56,060 bases of DNA from Actinomycetota bacterium. Its GTDB lineage: Bacteria; Actinomycetota; Acidimicrobiia; IMCC26256; PALSA-610. Position 1 is the first letter of the stretch; each line of letters opens with the position of its first letter. The stretch is from positions 1-56,060 of the forward strand of contig PLBO01000074.1 in NCBI GenBank assembly GCA_003134555.1, given 5' to 3'. The position numbers and the translations under genes were made by a program. Under the pieces are notes generated by a model that did no database searches, was not told the origin of the DNA, and saw only the letters and a list, made by a program, of their open reading frames with translations. Below are positions 45,324 through 54,339 of this stretch, one piece after another.

Positions 45324-46670
45324 TCAGCAGACGGTGAAGAGTGAAAAGGTGCGATCGAATCCCTTGAGGTCGTCCTCGATGACGCGGGGTTCGTATTCGA
45401 GCCCGGATCCGATCGTGAGGTCGACGACCGTGCTCGAGACCACAACTTCTCCGGGGGCGGCCAGGCTTTGGACGCGCGACGCGAGGTGGACTGCGAGGCC
45501 GCTGATGTCGTCGGTGCGGCGTTCGATCTCGCCGGTGTGTAGCCCGGCTCGTAGCTCTAAGCCGAGGCTCCGCGCGTGGTCGCGCAACGCGACTGAGGCC
45601 TCAACGGCACGTCCCGGCCCATCGAAGGTCGCCATGATGCCGTCACCGGTCGTCTTGATCACGGTGCCGCGGCGGCGGCCGATGATCATGGCGGTGTCGG
45701 TTTCGAAGCGGTTCAGCCGTCGCCTCCAGGCTTCGTCCCCGGCTTCGCGTGCAGTGCGGGTCGAGTCCACGATGTCGGTGAACAGCACCGTCATCAACAA
45801 CCGTTGCGCGGTAGCCGTGCCGACACCGAGTTCTTCGCGCACGAAGCGTTCGACGTGGTCCAGCGCGGCGTGTTCAGCCTCTCCATTCCAGGAGTAGATC
45901 TTGTCGTAGGGCAGTTCGACAAAGGTTCCGTGTGCGACGTGTTCGGCGACGAATCGACCCAACTCCGGCGGGTAGCCGAAATCCCCACGGTTGTGCACCA
46001 TGAGCGTCGGACACGACACGAGCGGCAACACGGACCGCACGTCGGTATGCCCGATCATCCAGAATCGTTCCTCCGCCCGCCGTGGGGTCGCCGCACTTCG
46101 TTCCCAACGAGCCGCCGCCGACCGCAACGTCTTCTCATCCGGAGCGCCGTCGACCGTGATCGACAAGAACCCACCCGTTCCCCATTCGCGACGACACAGA
46201 TCGAGAAGCTGTCGCATGAACTCGGTACGCGGACCCTCGGACTGGATCGATTCGTCGGCAACGACGAACGGCCGTGCCCACCCCTCCCGGCATACCAGCC
46301 CCGCGACCCGATCGGGGTGCGTCGCCGCGAACAAAATCCCCAACGGACACGCGTCGGTACCGACGAGGATCACTGCGCGATCGCTACCCACCGCATCGAG
46401 CACGCACCGCACATCGTCGATCGCGTCTTCGTACGTCGCGAGCCCACGATGCCCGTCTGAAAGACCCTCACCCCGCTTGTCCATCATGATGAGCCGAGCG
46501 AAGCCCGGGACACGTTCGACCACCTCCCGATACCACGGAACCTCCTCACTCATCCCGATATGGCCGATCATCCCGGTCACCACCAGCACACTGACCGGAC
46601 CGTCGCCGTACACCGCGTACGCGATGTCGAGACCACCACTATCCGCATAGCCAAATCTGGGTTCGATCAC
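45324..46670 (-). CDS. Degenerate alpha/beta hydrolase fused to class III cyclase domain
   Basis: This 448-residue paralogue of the protein at 3904 keeps the hydrolase fold (MMDKRGEGLSDG; GILFAATHPDRV) but has lost its catalytic residues: the elbow is VGTDACP instead of GGSEGGP (Thr105 in place of Ser), and the His position is Ile in YDKIYSW. The cyclase domain (about 290-445) keeps metal-binding Asp in LFTDIVDST and TTGDGIMATF, with His in place of the usual Asn (AVHLASRV). The hydrolase part may now only bind a ligand. I chose GTG 46670; the frame is open to 46721. Confidence 0.85.
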   Translation of the reverse strand: MIEPRFGYADSGGLDIAYAVYGDGPVSVLVVTGMIGHIGMSEEVPWYREVVERVPGFARLIMMDKRGEGLSDGHRGLATYEDAIDDVRCVLDAVGSDRAVILVGTDACPLGILFAATHPDRVAGLVCREGWARPFVVADESIQSEGPRTEFMRQLLDLCRREWGTGGFLSITVDGAPDEKTLRSAAARWERSAATPRRAEERFWMIGHTDVRSVLPLVSCPTLMVHNRGDFGYPPELGRFVAEHVAHGTFVELPYDKIYSWNGEAEHAALDHVERFVREELGVGTATAQRLLMTVLFTDIVDSTRTAREAGDEAWRRRLNRFETDTAMIIGRRRGTVIKTTGDGIMATFDGPGRAVEASVALRDHARSLGLELRAGLHTGEIERRTDDISGLAVHLASRVQSLAAPGEVVVSSTVVDLTIGSGLEYEPRVIEDDLKGFDRTFSLFTVC

Positions 46671-46772
46671 GCCCAGGAGTCTCGCGCCCCGGACCAGGCC
46701 AGCGCGCGAGGCCGGCCCCATTAAGTTCGCCGCCGATACCTAGCCCCGATCACTGAACGCGAACGCCACCGT

Positions 46773-46829
46773 CCCGGCGTACGGGGATAGCCCGGGCCCG
46801 GTATTAGGGGACGCGCGTTTGGGGATGCC
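46773..46829 (+). repeat. Family A intergenic repeat, copy A12
   Basis: CCCGGCGTACGGGGATAGCC, then CCCGGTATTAGGGGACGCG, then CGTTTGGGGATGCC. The upstream extension GAACGCGAACGCC is present. It lies between two minus-strand genes. Confidence 0.8.
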
Positions 46830-46916
46830 GAGTCGAGTACTGGTTGGTGTTGTCCGAGATTGAGGTTGCTCTCGGTGGAGTGGGATCCTGGGTGCTCGTG
46901 ACGTCGCCTCTCGCGT

Positions 46917-48668
46917 TCAGAGTGTGATGACCTCCGGTGGGACGCGGAGCGGCTGGGGTTGCAGCCAGAATCGGATCGTGAACGCTCCGTGGTCGGTGTA
47001 GGAGTACTCGACACCGTCGGTGCGACGGATCGGGTCGTGCAACGCGTACGGTGGGCTACGTCGGAGAGTTACTCGGAGGCAGTCCGAGAGGACGTCGTAG
47101 GACCAGATGCGTCCCCAGACGGGTCCGTCCCATTCTCCGCCCGGCATTTCACCGCTCGCGCCCTTGAACCGGCTTAGGAGTTGCGCGTCGAGCAGTTCGA
47201 AGGGGATGACGAGCTTGAGGGCCCGGTCGCGCTCGTGCCAGTCGCCCCACACTTCGACGAGGCCGTCCGGTCCCCCTGCGCAAAACAGTTCCGACCGTGG
47301 CGACATCGTGACCTCGGGCCCGTAGCTGACCAGCGAGTGGCCCCAAGTGTCGGTTCCGTCCTCGACCACGAGCAGGCGAACACCGGCTGGGGGCGGTTCG
47401 AGCACCGGCGGTCGACCGGTGATCGGTGTCCAGCGGAGTTCTCGTTGCTCGTTCGGCGCGAGCGCGAGCCGTACGAGTGCATGCAGGCGCCACGAGGTGC
47501 CGTGTTGTTCGACTCCGCGCAGTATCGCGTCGTGGTCCTCCACCGTGATCGCTCGCGCCATGCGCGCCGAGATCCACGAGACCTCGACCCAACCGTCCCA
47601 AGGCTTGCCAAGTGTTTCGCGGGCAAGGACTGGACGGCCCTGATCGATGCGTTGCCGCGCGATGAACGTCGGCGCCGCGTTCGGTCCGGGTACCGGTGAC
47701 TCGAGCTGTCGTTCGACTGTTGCGAGGTCGATTGTTGCTTCGTCGTAAACATCCTCGATGCACGAGCCCGCCAGCACGTCGTGGAACTGCCAGAACAACA
47801 GTGGCTCCCACATCTCGATCGGGGCGTTGCGTTGCAGGAGCCGGCGTTCGAGGTTGCGCATCCGTTCTTTGAACGAGACCAGGGTTACGTAACAGCCGCG
47901 TGCGTGATGCACGAGATCGCCGCGGACGATAGGGAGGTCCTCGTCGCGCACGCTCTCGGCCCATGACGCGATTGTTCCGTGACCGCCAGCGCCACGGGCG
48001 TGCAGAGCGTCAACCTCTGCGAGGTGTGCTCGGGTCGGTCCGCCGCCGTGATTGCCGACGCCGTACAAACAAAGCCCGGACGGATCCTGCGTCGGCTCAC
48101 CGGCATACTGCGCGAGGCGCGCGACCCTCACTCGAGCTCCATCGCACCCTTCCCACACGAACACCGGAGGCAGGCCCGATTCGGCGAGCGACGGACGGGT
48201 GATCACGTACGTGTTCAGGCCGACCTCGCGCAGGACACCCGGAAGCCAGTCCGGATGCCCAAACGTGTCGGGCGAGAAGCCGATCGTACAGCGGCGCCCC
48301 ACCAAGTCTTCGAGGACCTGCTGGCCCAGCATGCCTTGGCGACGCACCGAGTCTGGCGACGCTCCGAACAGGTCAGCTTCTACCCACCAACCGCCCACCG
48401 GTTCCCAACGGTCAGCGTCAACCAGGCTGCAAAGCCGGCCCATCAGCGCGGGATCATCGTCGGCGAGCCACCGGTACACGACCGCCTGGCTCATCACGAA
48501 CGACGCCGCGGGATGCTCCTCGAGCAGCTCAACCGCAGCCCGCGCCGTGTCGAGCGCCTCGATCCGCGCTTCGCGCGGACCCCAAACCCATGCGAGATCG
48601 AGATGCGCGTGGCCGACAAAGGTCGTGACGTCTGCTCTCGCGACGTCCGGGCGTGACTGGTCACTCAT
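46917..48668 (-). CDS. Glycoside hydrolase family 38 alpha-mannosidase
   Basis: The 583-residue enzyme should hydrolyse alpha-mannosides. The zinc-binding HAHLDLAW (His and Asp) lies near the N terminus, the nucleophile Asp in FSPDTFGHPDW near residue 134, and a late zinc His in LLFWQFHDVLAGSC. It lacks a signal peptide and is shorter than typical GH38 enzymes of 800-1,000 residues, so the C-terminal beta domains are reduced. ATG 48668 or 48677 can serve as start. It is divergent from the SIS gene and belongs to a local carbohydrate cluster. Confidence 0.88.
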   Translation of the reverse strand: MSDQSRPDVARADVTTFVGHAHLDLAWVWGPREARIEALDTARAAVELLEEHPAASFVMSQAVVYRWLADDDPALMGRLCSLVDADRWEPVGGWWVEADLFGASPDSVRRQGMLGQQVLEDLVGRRCTIGFSPDTFGHPDWLPGVLREVGLNTYVITRPSLAESGLPPVFVWEGCDGARVRVARLAQYAGEPTQDPSGLCLYGVGNHGGGPTRAHLAEVDALHARGAGGHGTIASWAESVRDEDLPIVRGDLVHHARGCYVTLVSFKERMRNLERRLLQRNAPIEMWEPLLFWQFHDVLAGSCIEDVYDEATIDLATVERQLESPVPGPNAAPTFIARQRIDQGRPVLARETLGKPWDGWVEVSWISARMARAITVEDHDAILRGVEQHGTSWRLHALVRLALAPNEQRELRWTPITGRPPVLEPPPAGVRLLVVEDGTDTWGHSLVSYGPEVTMSPRSELFCAGGPDGLVEVWGDWHERDRALKLVIPFELLDAQLLSRFKGASGEMPGGEWDGPVWGRIWSYDVLSDCLRVTLRRSPPYALHDPIRRTDGVEYSYTDHGAFTIRFWLQPQPLRVPPEVITL

Positions 48669-48763
48669 GTCGAGCATCCGAGCATAATGGGCATGAACGC
48701 GATCGACTGGCGGCGCGCATTCGACTCGGTGTGCAACACCGCCAGTACACGGGGCCCATCCAC

Positions 48764-49360
48764 ATGCCAGTGATGTCGACTCGGACCGAAACCGAAATCG
48801 CGCACGCGGCGGGCCTCGCGGTCACATGTCTTCGCGCCGACGGGACCCTCTTCCTGGCCGGTAACGGCGGCAGCTTTGCTGACGCCTTGCACATCGCGGG
48901 CGAGCTCGCCAAGAACTTCGAACGGGACCGGCCGCTCGCCGACGAACTCCGCGCACGCCTCACAGAAATGTCCGGCAGTACCGAACTCGCCGGCTGTCTC
49001 CAGCAGGGGCTGCGGGTCGTCGTGCTCGGAACCAACCCTGTACTTACCTCCGCCGTCGATAACGACCTCCATCTGCGACATCTCGGCTTCGCGCAAGAAC
49101 TCTGTGCGCTCGGGCGACGGGACGACACGCTCTTCGCGATCAGCACCAGCGGCAACTCACAGAATCTCATCAACGCCGCCCACACCGCGCACGCGCTACA
49201 AATGCGAGTCGTCACCCTCACCGGACCCGACCCGAACGTGCTCGCCGAACTCGCCGACGCCGCGATCCATGCACCCGGCGACACCACCGCTGACGTCCAA
49301 ACGAACTACGTCGCCGCGTACCACCGCTTCTGCCAGCTCATCGAGTCCGCGCAACCATGA
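48764..49360 (+). CDS. SIS-domain phosphosugar isomerase (GmhA-like)
   Basis: The 198-residue protein has the SIS fold of sedoheptulose-7-phosphate isomerases: LFLAGNGGSFADALHIAGEL, TNPVLTSAVDNDL, FAQELCALGRRDDTLFAIST, SGNSQNLINA and VQTNYVAAYHRFCQLIE. In this setting it may act on another phosphosugar. ATG 48764 keeps a normal N terminus; the frame is open from 48653 but that region is poor in coding signal and crosses the mannosidase start. It is divergent from the mannosidase, with about 95 bases between. Confidence 0.85.
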   Translation: MPVMSTRTETEIAHAAGLAVTCLRADGTLFLAGNGGSFADALHIAGELAKNFERDRPLADELRARLTEMSGSTELAGCLQQGLRVVVLGTNPVLTSAVDNDLHLRHLGFAQELCALGRRDDTLFAISTSGNSQNLINAAHTAHALQMRVVTLTGPDPNVLAELADAAIHAPGDTTADVQTNYVAAYHRFCQLIESAQP

Positions 49361-49388
49361 CACCACGAGCCCAGTCGCGAACGCCCAC

Positions 49389-49445
49389 TGCCGGCGTACT
49401 GGGGCAGTGGACGGCGGGGATTATGGGGCGCGCGTTCAGGGACAC
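49389..49445 (+). repeat. Family A intergenic repeat, copy A13
   Basis: TGCCGGCGTACTGGGGCAGT, then GGGGATTATGGGGCGCGCG, then TTCAGGGACAC. The upstream extension AGTCGCGAACGCCC is present. It ends 55 bases before the aldolase-like gene. Confidence 0.8.
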
Positions 49446-49500
49446 TTCGGTTCGTTCCGTCGCGTTCCATGGGGCCTAAGACGTGCGTACGATACCGCGC

Positions 49501-50676
49501 ATGCCTGATCTTCCAGCCGGTCTGGCGCACCTCGACGGTCCGAGAACGGTCGGGTCGTTTGCGTGTAACGAGCTCCATTCCAGTGCGGCGCTGCGGCGTT
49601 TCGTCGATGGTGTCACGAAGGTAATGGTCGACCGCTGTTACGAGCTCGCCGTCGCACCTGGCCCGGACACGAACGTCGTCTTGCATGCGATCGACGCGGA
49701 CGCTCCGAGACCGTATCGGCGCAAAGCTGCCCCGACCTTCGTGATCGCTATCGCCGAGACGAGAGAGCCGCCGGCCGACAACGCGACGCTTTTACGTGTC
49801 GGCTATCCGCTGCTCGTTCGGGCGCTCGCCAACCTGTGTGTGCTTGTCAGCGACACACCTGACGGTCTGGCCGCGCGCTTCGTCACCCTCGAACAGGGCA
49901 CCTACGGAGTCGGACCCGGCTTGGGTGACGCCGCGCTGTGCGAGCGCGCCTTCGCACGCATCGCGCCGCTCGCCTCGTCTCGCCTCATCATCGCCAACGA
50001 CATCATCACCGATCTGCCAGCACACCTCTGGGCGGGCGACGAACAGACCCGCGAGATGCTCGACGCGGGACGCGCCCTCGACAACCTCGAGCTGTTGCCC
50101 GCACCGTTCCCGCTCGAAGACATCCTCGCACCCCGCGAACTCCGCCACGTACAGCTCCTCTACGGCATCGGCGGCCTTTCCTACGGCAACGTGAGCGCCC
50201 GCTACCACGGCAACGACATCGACCCCATCGGCGATCCCGACGGTCCGGTCTATTGGATGAGCGCGAGCGGCGTCGACAAATCGGACCTGCGCGCCATCGG
50301 CGAACACATCCTGTTGGTACGCGGCTACGACCCGGCTCGAGACGCCATGATCCTCAGCGTCCCACCAGACGTACCCACAAGACGCGTATCCGTCGACGCG
50401 ATCGAACACTGGATGATCTACCGCGAACACTCGGCCGTCGGCGCCATCCTCCACATACACGGCTGGATCGACGGCACCGTATCGACCGACGTCAACTACC
50501 CCTGCGGCACCGTGAACCTCGCAACCGCGGTCGCCGAGCTCGTGCGGCACGCGCCCGACCCCGCACACGCCGTGGTCGGCCTGCGCAACCACGGACTCAC
50601 CATCACCGGCTCCAGCCTCGCCGAGATCTTCGACCGAGTCGGCAACCAGATCACACCGCGCGTCCCCATGGAATAA
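49501..50676 (+). CDS. Class II aldolase/adducin-family protein with N-terminal extension
   Basis: The C-terminal half (about residues 215-390) is a class II aldolase domain: GNVSARYHG, YWMSASGVDKSDL, HIHGWIDG (zinc His pair) and RNHGLTITGSSLAEIFDR. The N-terminal 200 residues form a separate domain (FVIAIAETREPP; RVGYPLLVRALANLCV) that I do not recognise. Class II aldolases act on phosphorylated sugars, which fits the SIS isomerase and mannosidase next door. ATG 49501 is preferred over the in-frame codon at 49483. Confidence 0.82.
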   Translation: MPDLPAGLAHLDGPRTVGSFACNELHSSAALRRFVDGVTKVMVDRCYELAVAPGPDTNVVLHAIDADAPRPYRRKAAPTFVIAIAETREPPADNATLLRVGYPLLVRALANLCVLVSDTPDGLAARFVTLEQGTYGVGPGLGDAALCERAFARIAPLASSRLIIANDIITDLPAHLWAGDEQTREMLDAGRALDNLELLPAPFPLEDILAPRELRHVQLLYGIGGLSYGNVSARYHGNDIDPIGDPDGPVYWMSASGVDKSDLRAIGEHILLVRGYDPARDAMILSVPPDVPTRRVSVDAIEHWMIYREHSAVGAILHIHGWIDGTVSTDVNYPCGTVNLATAVAELVRHAPDPAHAVVGLRNHGLTITGSSLAEIFDRVGNQITPRVPME

Positions 50677-50725
50677 CCCGGCCACAATCCGTCGCGACAC
50701 AAGCCACGCCCCGCGACGCCCGCAT

Positions 50726-50783
50726 GCCGGCGATCGGGGATACCCCGGCCGCGAGATTCGGGGCGTCGCACGTTCTTGGATAC
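50726..50783 (+). repeat. Family A intergenic repeat, copy A14
   Basis: TGCCGGCGATCGGGGATACC, then CCGCGAGATTCGGGGCGTCG, then CACGTTCTTGGATAC. It lies 150 bases upstream of the DUF2961 gene. Confidence 0.8.
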
Positions 50784-50932
50784 AGCGGGGGTGTCGGCGG
50801 ATGTTCCGTGTCCGGGTTGCGGCGACGCCTGGACCGGCGAAGACCGGATGGCGCCGGCCTTCAGGCCGGCTGCGGGTCTGCGCTCCGAGTGGGCGGTGCG
50901 CGTCGGTTCGTGTCGGGACTAGACCGTCGGTC

Positions 50933-52018
50933 GTGGCCAACGATGGGGCGTGGAACGGGATAGGTGTCGGGCTCGGGAACCTGTGGCGTCTCGCGGATGC
51001 TGAGACGCGCTCGATCAGTCCCGAGAACTTCACCGGAGCGAAGGGCCGCGGCGGGATGGCGACCGAGGGGACAGGCGCGGTTCCCGGCCGGGACCTCGGT
51101 CCGGGATGGAAGATCTCACCATCGATCACGATCAAGCCGCACGCGACGTTCGTGCTCGCCGACATTGAAGGCTCGGGAACCATCCAACACATCTGGCTGA
51201 CACCGATGGGTGGCTGGCGCGACCAGATCCTGCGGATGTATTGGGACGACGACCCACAGCCGGCCGTGGAATGTCCGGTCGGCGATTTCTTCGCGTGCGG
51301 GTGGGGCGAGTACGCACAGGTGTCGTCGTTGGCCGTATGCGTGAATCCGGGCAGCGCGTTCAACTGCTACTGGGAGATGCCCTTTCAACAGCGGGCACGG
51401 ATCACTCTCACCAACGAGAGCGACAAGGAACGCCTTGTCTACTACCAGGTCACCTACTCGCTGTGCGATGTACCTGACGACGCCGCGCGCTTCTGCGCCC
51501 AGTTCCGTCGGGTCAATCCTCTCCGTCAAGGCGACGTGGTGCGGATCCTCGACGGCGTAATCGGGCGAGGCCACTACGTCGGCACCTACTGCGCGTGGGG
51601 GGTGAACAACTCCGGCTGGTGGGGCGAAGGTGAACTGAAGTTCTTCATCGACGGTGATGACGAGTTCCCGACGATCTGTGGGACGGGCACCGAGGACTAC
51701 TTCTGCGGCTCGTACAACTTCGACGTCGGCGGCCACTACAAGGAGTTCACGACCCCCTATGCGGGCATGCCCCAAGTGTTACGGCCCGACGGCACCTACC
51801 GATCCCAGCAACGGTTCGGCCTCTACCGCTGGCATCTCACCGACCCCATCCGATTCCGCACCGACCTGACAGTCACCATGCAAGCCCTCGGCTGGCGACG
51901 AGGTGGCCGCTACCTCCAACGCCAAGACGACATCGCGACCGTCGCCTACTGGTACCAGACACTGCCCCTCGCCCCCTACCCCGAACTCCCCGACCGCAAC
52001 ACCCGCGAAATCATCTGA
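50933..52018 (+). CDS. DUF2961 (GH172-type) carbohydrate-active protein
   Basis: The 361-residue protein matches DUF2961, now known to include GH172 enzymes acting on difructose dianhydrides and arabinofuranosides. Visible marks are SPENFTGAKGRGGMA, IQHIWLTPM, a beta-jellyroll body, GWWGEGELKFFIDGDDEFP and the catalytic-type ICGTGTEDYFCGSYNF, then FGLYRWHLTDPIRF. No signal peptide is visible. GTG 50933 is the best start; the upstream open frame to 50801 is low-complexity. It completes a plausible glycan-use cluster with GH38, SIS and aldolase genes. Confidence 0.88.
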   Translation: MANDGAWNGIGVGLGNLWRLADAETRSISPENFTGAKGRGGMATEGTGAVPGRDLGPGWKISPSITIKPHATFVLADIEGSGTIQHIWLTPMGGWRDQILRMYWDDDPQPAVECPVGDFFACGWGEYAQVSSLAVCVNPGSAFNCYWEMPFQQRARITLTNESDKERLVYYQVTYSLCDVPDDAARFCAQFRRVNPLRQGDVVRILDGVIGRGHYVGTYCAWGVNNSGWWGEGELKFFIDGDDEFPTICGTGTEDYFCGSYNFDVGGHYKEFTTPYAGMPQVLRPDGTYRSQQRFGLYRWHLTDPIRFRTDLTVTMQALGWRRGGRYLQRQDDIATVAYWYQTLPLAPYPELPDRNTREII

Positions 52019-52135
52019 CCTCGCACGCCCGATACAACGCCCGGCTCCAAGCAGCCGGACATCGCACAAACGGGACCTGTGGCCCAGCCCACGGTCACCC
52101 TCACACCGACCGATAGACCTGCGGTTCGGCACATA

Positions 52136-52191
52136 GCCGGCGATCGGTGACGCCCGAGGCCCGTCGTTATGGGATGCGTGGTCTGGGACAC
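52136..52191 (+). repeat. Family A intergenic repeat, copy A15
   Basis: GCCGGCGATCGGTGACGCCC, then CCCGTCGTTATGGGATGCG, then TGGTCTGGGACACC. It is 167 bases upstream of the ABM-like gene. Confidence 0.8.
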
Positions 52192-52358
52192 CGTGCGGTG
52201 ACGTGGCGTCGCGGTGGCGTGACCGTCGAGGCGGATGTCGTGGCTTCGATTCAGCGAGGCGGTTGGACGGATGCGATTGTCAGTCGCCTCCCAGCGGAGA
52301 GGCTGCCTATGGCAGCATGTCGAGGTCTCGGCTTCCGAGTCCCCAGCGAAAGGCTTCT

Positions 52359-52625
52359 ATGACAGTCCTCAAGCAGCATCACGCGCCTGGCATGCCCGCA
52401 GAGGCGTACGACCAAGTCGCCGCTGGAGCCATGCCATCTCAGCGGAAGGCCGACGGCTTTGTTGCCCACTACGCCATCGTGGAAGACGGCGGTATCACAG
52501 TGATCGAGATCTGGGACTCGATTGATCAGCACGACGCCTGGTTCAACGAGGTCGTCAAGCCGCACCTTCCCCCCGACACGCCTGAGCCGAAGTTCGCGGA
52601 GCTGCACAACAGCAACACCAAGTAG
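52359..52625 (+). CDS. Small ABM-like (dimeric alpha/beta barrel) protein
   Basis: The 88-residue product, with FVAHYAIVEDGGITVIEIWD and SIDQHDAWFNEVVKPHLP, has the ferredoxin-like pattern of antibiotic-biosynthesis-monooxygenase/dimeric-barrel proteins. These bind small molecules or act as cofactor-free oxygenases; the true role is unknown. GAAAGG precedes the ATG. The longer frame from 52203 would run through low-quality sequence just after the repeat. Confidence 0.75.
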   Translation: MTVLKQHHAPGMPAEAYDQVAAGAMPSQRKADGFVAHYAIVEDGGITVIEIWDSIDQHDAWFNEVVKPHLPPDTPEPKFAELHNSNTK

Positions 52626-52745
52626 TCGAACGGTTCGCTCAACCGGCGGCTTGGGTGTTTGAACCCGAGCCGCCGGGGGTTCGGTCGGCTGTCAAGGTTG
52701 CTGCCCGCTCTCTAGCCGCGCGGCACCGTTACGACGCGTCCACAA

Positions 52746-52800
52746 CCCGGCGATCGGGGGCATTCTGGACTCGTCGTTCGGGGACGCGCGATGTGGGGCA
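52746..52800 (+). repeat. Family A intergenic repeat, copy A16
   Basis: CCCGGCGATCGGGGGCATTC, then CTCGTCGTTCGGGGACGCGCG, then ATGTGGGGCAG. It lies 62 bases beyond the stop of the next gene, which is on the minus strand. Confidence 0.8.
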
Positions 52801-52861
52801 GCTTGTCGCTACGTGAGGCGTGGTGTCGAGCGTCCCGGCAGACCCGCGTTGGCGATCACGT

Positions 52862-53941
52862 CTAGGTTTCGTAGTTCCCGTATCTGATGGGGATTCGGAA
52901 GCGGGGTACGTCGGGGTGCTGGTGGGAGGCGGCGCCACGGGCCCGGTTGCCCATGCTGGCGATCATCTCCCCGATGGCGTGTGCGTGCTGGGGGCTGTGG
53001 AGGTGGCGGATCTCGGGGCCGAACTCGACGATGCTTGGCTCATTGCGGTCGCCGTAGTCGCCGAAGATGGGATAGATCGCCGCCCCTGCCCGTGCAGCGA
53101 GGTAGAGGTCCTCTCGGGTTCCGGCACCGAACGGCTCCATGACGACGTAACCGTGGGCGTCTTTCGCGTCGCGTGATCCGCTGCCGGCTTCGATGACGAT
53201 GTGGCCGTGATCGGAGGTCATGAGGTTCATGAACTCGCTGCGGGACTGGGCGTTCTGCCGCTTCCGGAAAGCTTTGACTCGTCGGGTGAGGTCCTCGTCG
53301 GTGATGTCGCCCTCGTTGACCGCTTCTCCGCCACTCACCGGGAACGTCTTCAACACGTTGGCGACTTTGCGGAGGATGTCGTCGATGACGTTCAAGCCCA
53401 TCACCTCGAGGTATCCCAACAATCTGCCGATCATCAGCGTCGTTCGGGTGTCGAGACGATCGAAGCCTTTCTGCTGAGCAGCGCGGGTGAGGTAGCCGAG
53501 ATTGAAGCCCACGTCTTGGAACTCCAGATGCGAGCCCACGAAGATGAAGGACTGCCCGTGGGCGAGCCGCTCGAACAGTTTCTCTCGGTCGCTGAACTCC
53601 GCGAACGTCTCGATGTTCGGCGCGGCGAAATCGCCGTGGAGGATCTCGAGGAGACCGAGCGCGGTCTCGGTCTCTGCAGCCGACATCGGAGACGACCGCA
53701 AGAACGCCTGGTCGTGGTTGATGGCATCCATGCGAGGCGTAGCTGCGAGCGCCGCGGGCGAGATCGGGTTGAAGATGCTCTCGAACTCGACCCCGCCCAC
53801 CCTTTTCGCCGATTCGTACAGCACCTGGTCGAGTTGACGGTGCACCCCGAACATCTCGTGCAGCTGACCGGCGGCGGCGTGCAACAGGCCACCCTCAAGC
53901 CGCGGCGGGCCGTGGAACGGGCGCTCCTCGTCGACCATCAC
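52862..53941 (-). CDS. Probable glycerolipid-type acyltransferase (PlsC-like)
   Basis: The 359-residue protein has FIFVGSHLEFQDVGFNLGYL, in which His138-x4-Asp143 matches catalytic motif I of glycerolipid acyltransferases, a later IVIEAGSGSRD (251-258) in the place of the PEG-x-S motif, and AAIYPIFGDYGD in the place of motif IV. The Gly replacing the usual Pro-Glu-Gly order makes it an outlier. The N-terminal 130 residues are helical. No membrane segments are clear. Acyl acceptor is unknown, and the assignment rests on motif spacing. Confidence 0.5.
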   Translation of the reverse strand: MMVDEERPFHGPPRLEGGLLHAAAGQLHEMFGVHRQLDQVLYESAKRVGGVEFESIFNPISPAALAATPRMDAINHDQAFLRSSPMSAAETETALGLLEILHGDFAAPNIETFAEFSDREKLFERLAHGQSFIFVGSHLEFQDVGFNLGYLTRAAQQKGFDRLDTRTTLMIGRLLGYLEVMGLNVIDDILRKVANVLKTFPVSGGEAVNEGDITDEDLTRRVKAFRKRQNAQSRSEFMNLMTSDHGHIVIEAGSGSRDAKDAHGYVVMEPFGAGTREDLYLAARAGAAIYPIFGDYGDRNEPSIVEFGPEIRHLHSPQHAHAIGEMIASMGNRARGAASHQHPDVPRFRIPIRYGNYET

Positions 53942-54048
53942 GACACCTCGAGCCTGTCAGGATCCACGAACATCAACCGACGCTTGTTCAGATTCTCGCG
54001 CCGCTACCCGCGATCCCCTTGACCAGCCCAGATCGCGAACGCCTCAGT

Positions 54049-54111
54049 GCCGGCGTTAGGTGACACCCGATGTGCGGGTTATTGGGGCGCGCGATATGGG
54101 ACGCGTAGCAG
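54049..54111 (+). repeat. Family A intergenic repeat, copy A17
   Basis: TGCCGGCGTTAGGTGACACC, then GCGGGTTATTGGGGCGCGCG, then ATATGGGACGCGTAG, with the extension GATCGCGAACGCC upstream. It precedes the cyclase-AAA gene by about 230 bases. The rest of the gap 53942-54339 has no recognised gene. Confidence 0.8.
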
Positions 54112-54339
54112 CTCGGGTGTGAGTCGCGTTGGTACGCGCCGTTGCGGGTAGCAAGACGCAGCCGTCCGACGCGGTTGGACGTCGCGGACGCCGACGTACT
54201 GAGCGGCGCATGGGAGGTGAGAGCTGCCGTACTCCGAACTCGCGACCGCCCGGGTACACCCTGGGCACTGGGCCTGGGCGCGTCGCCTCTCGGCCGAAGG
54301 GTCGCTGCCTAGCGCCCTTGGCGGTCATACTGCTGCCTG

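Noticed and set aside
48653-48763. N-terminal extension of the SIS isomerase
   Set aside because: It crosses the mannosidase start, has no family similarity and poor coding character.
49792-51363. Minus-strand open frame of 523 codons
   Set aside because: It covers the opposite strand of both the aldolase-like and DUF2961 genes and a family A repeat, so it is a shadow.
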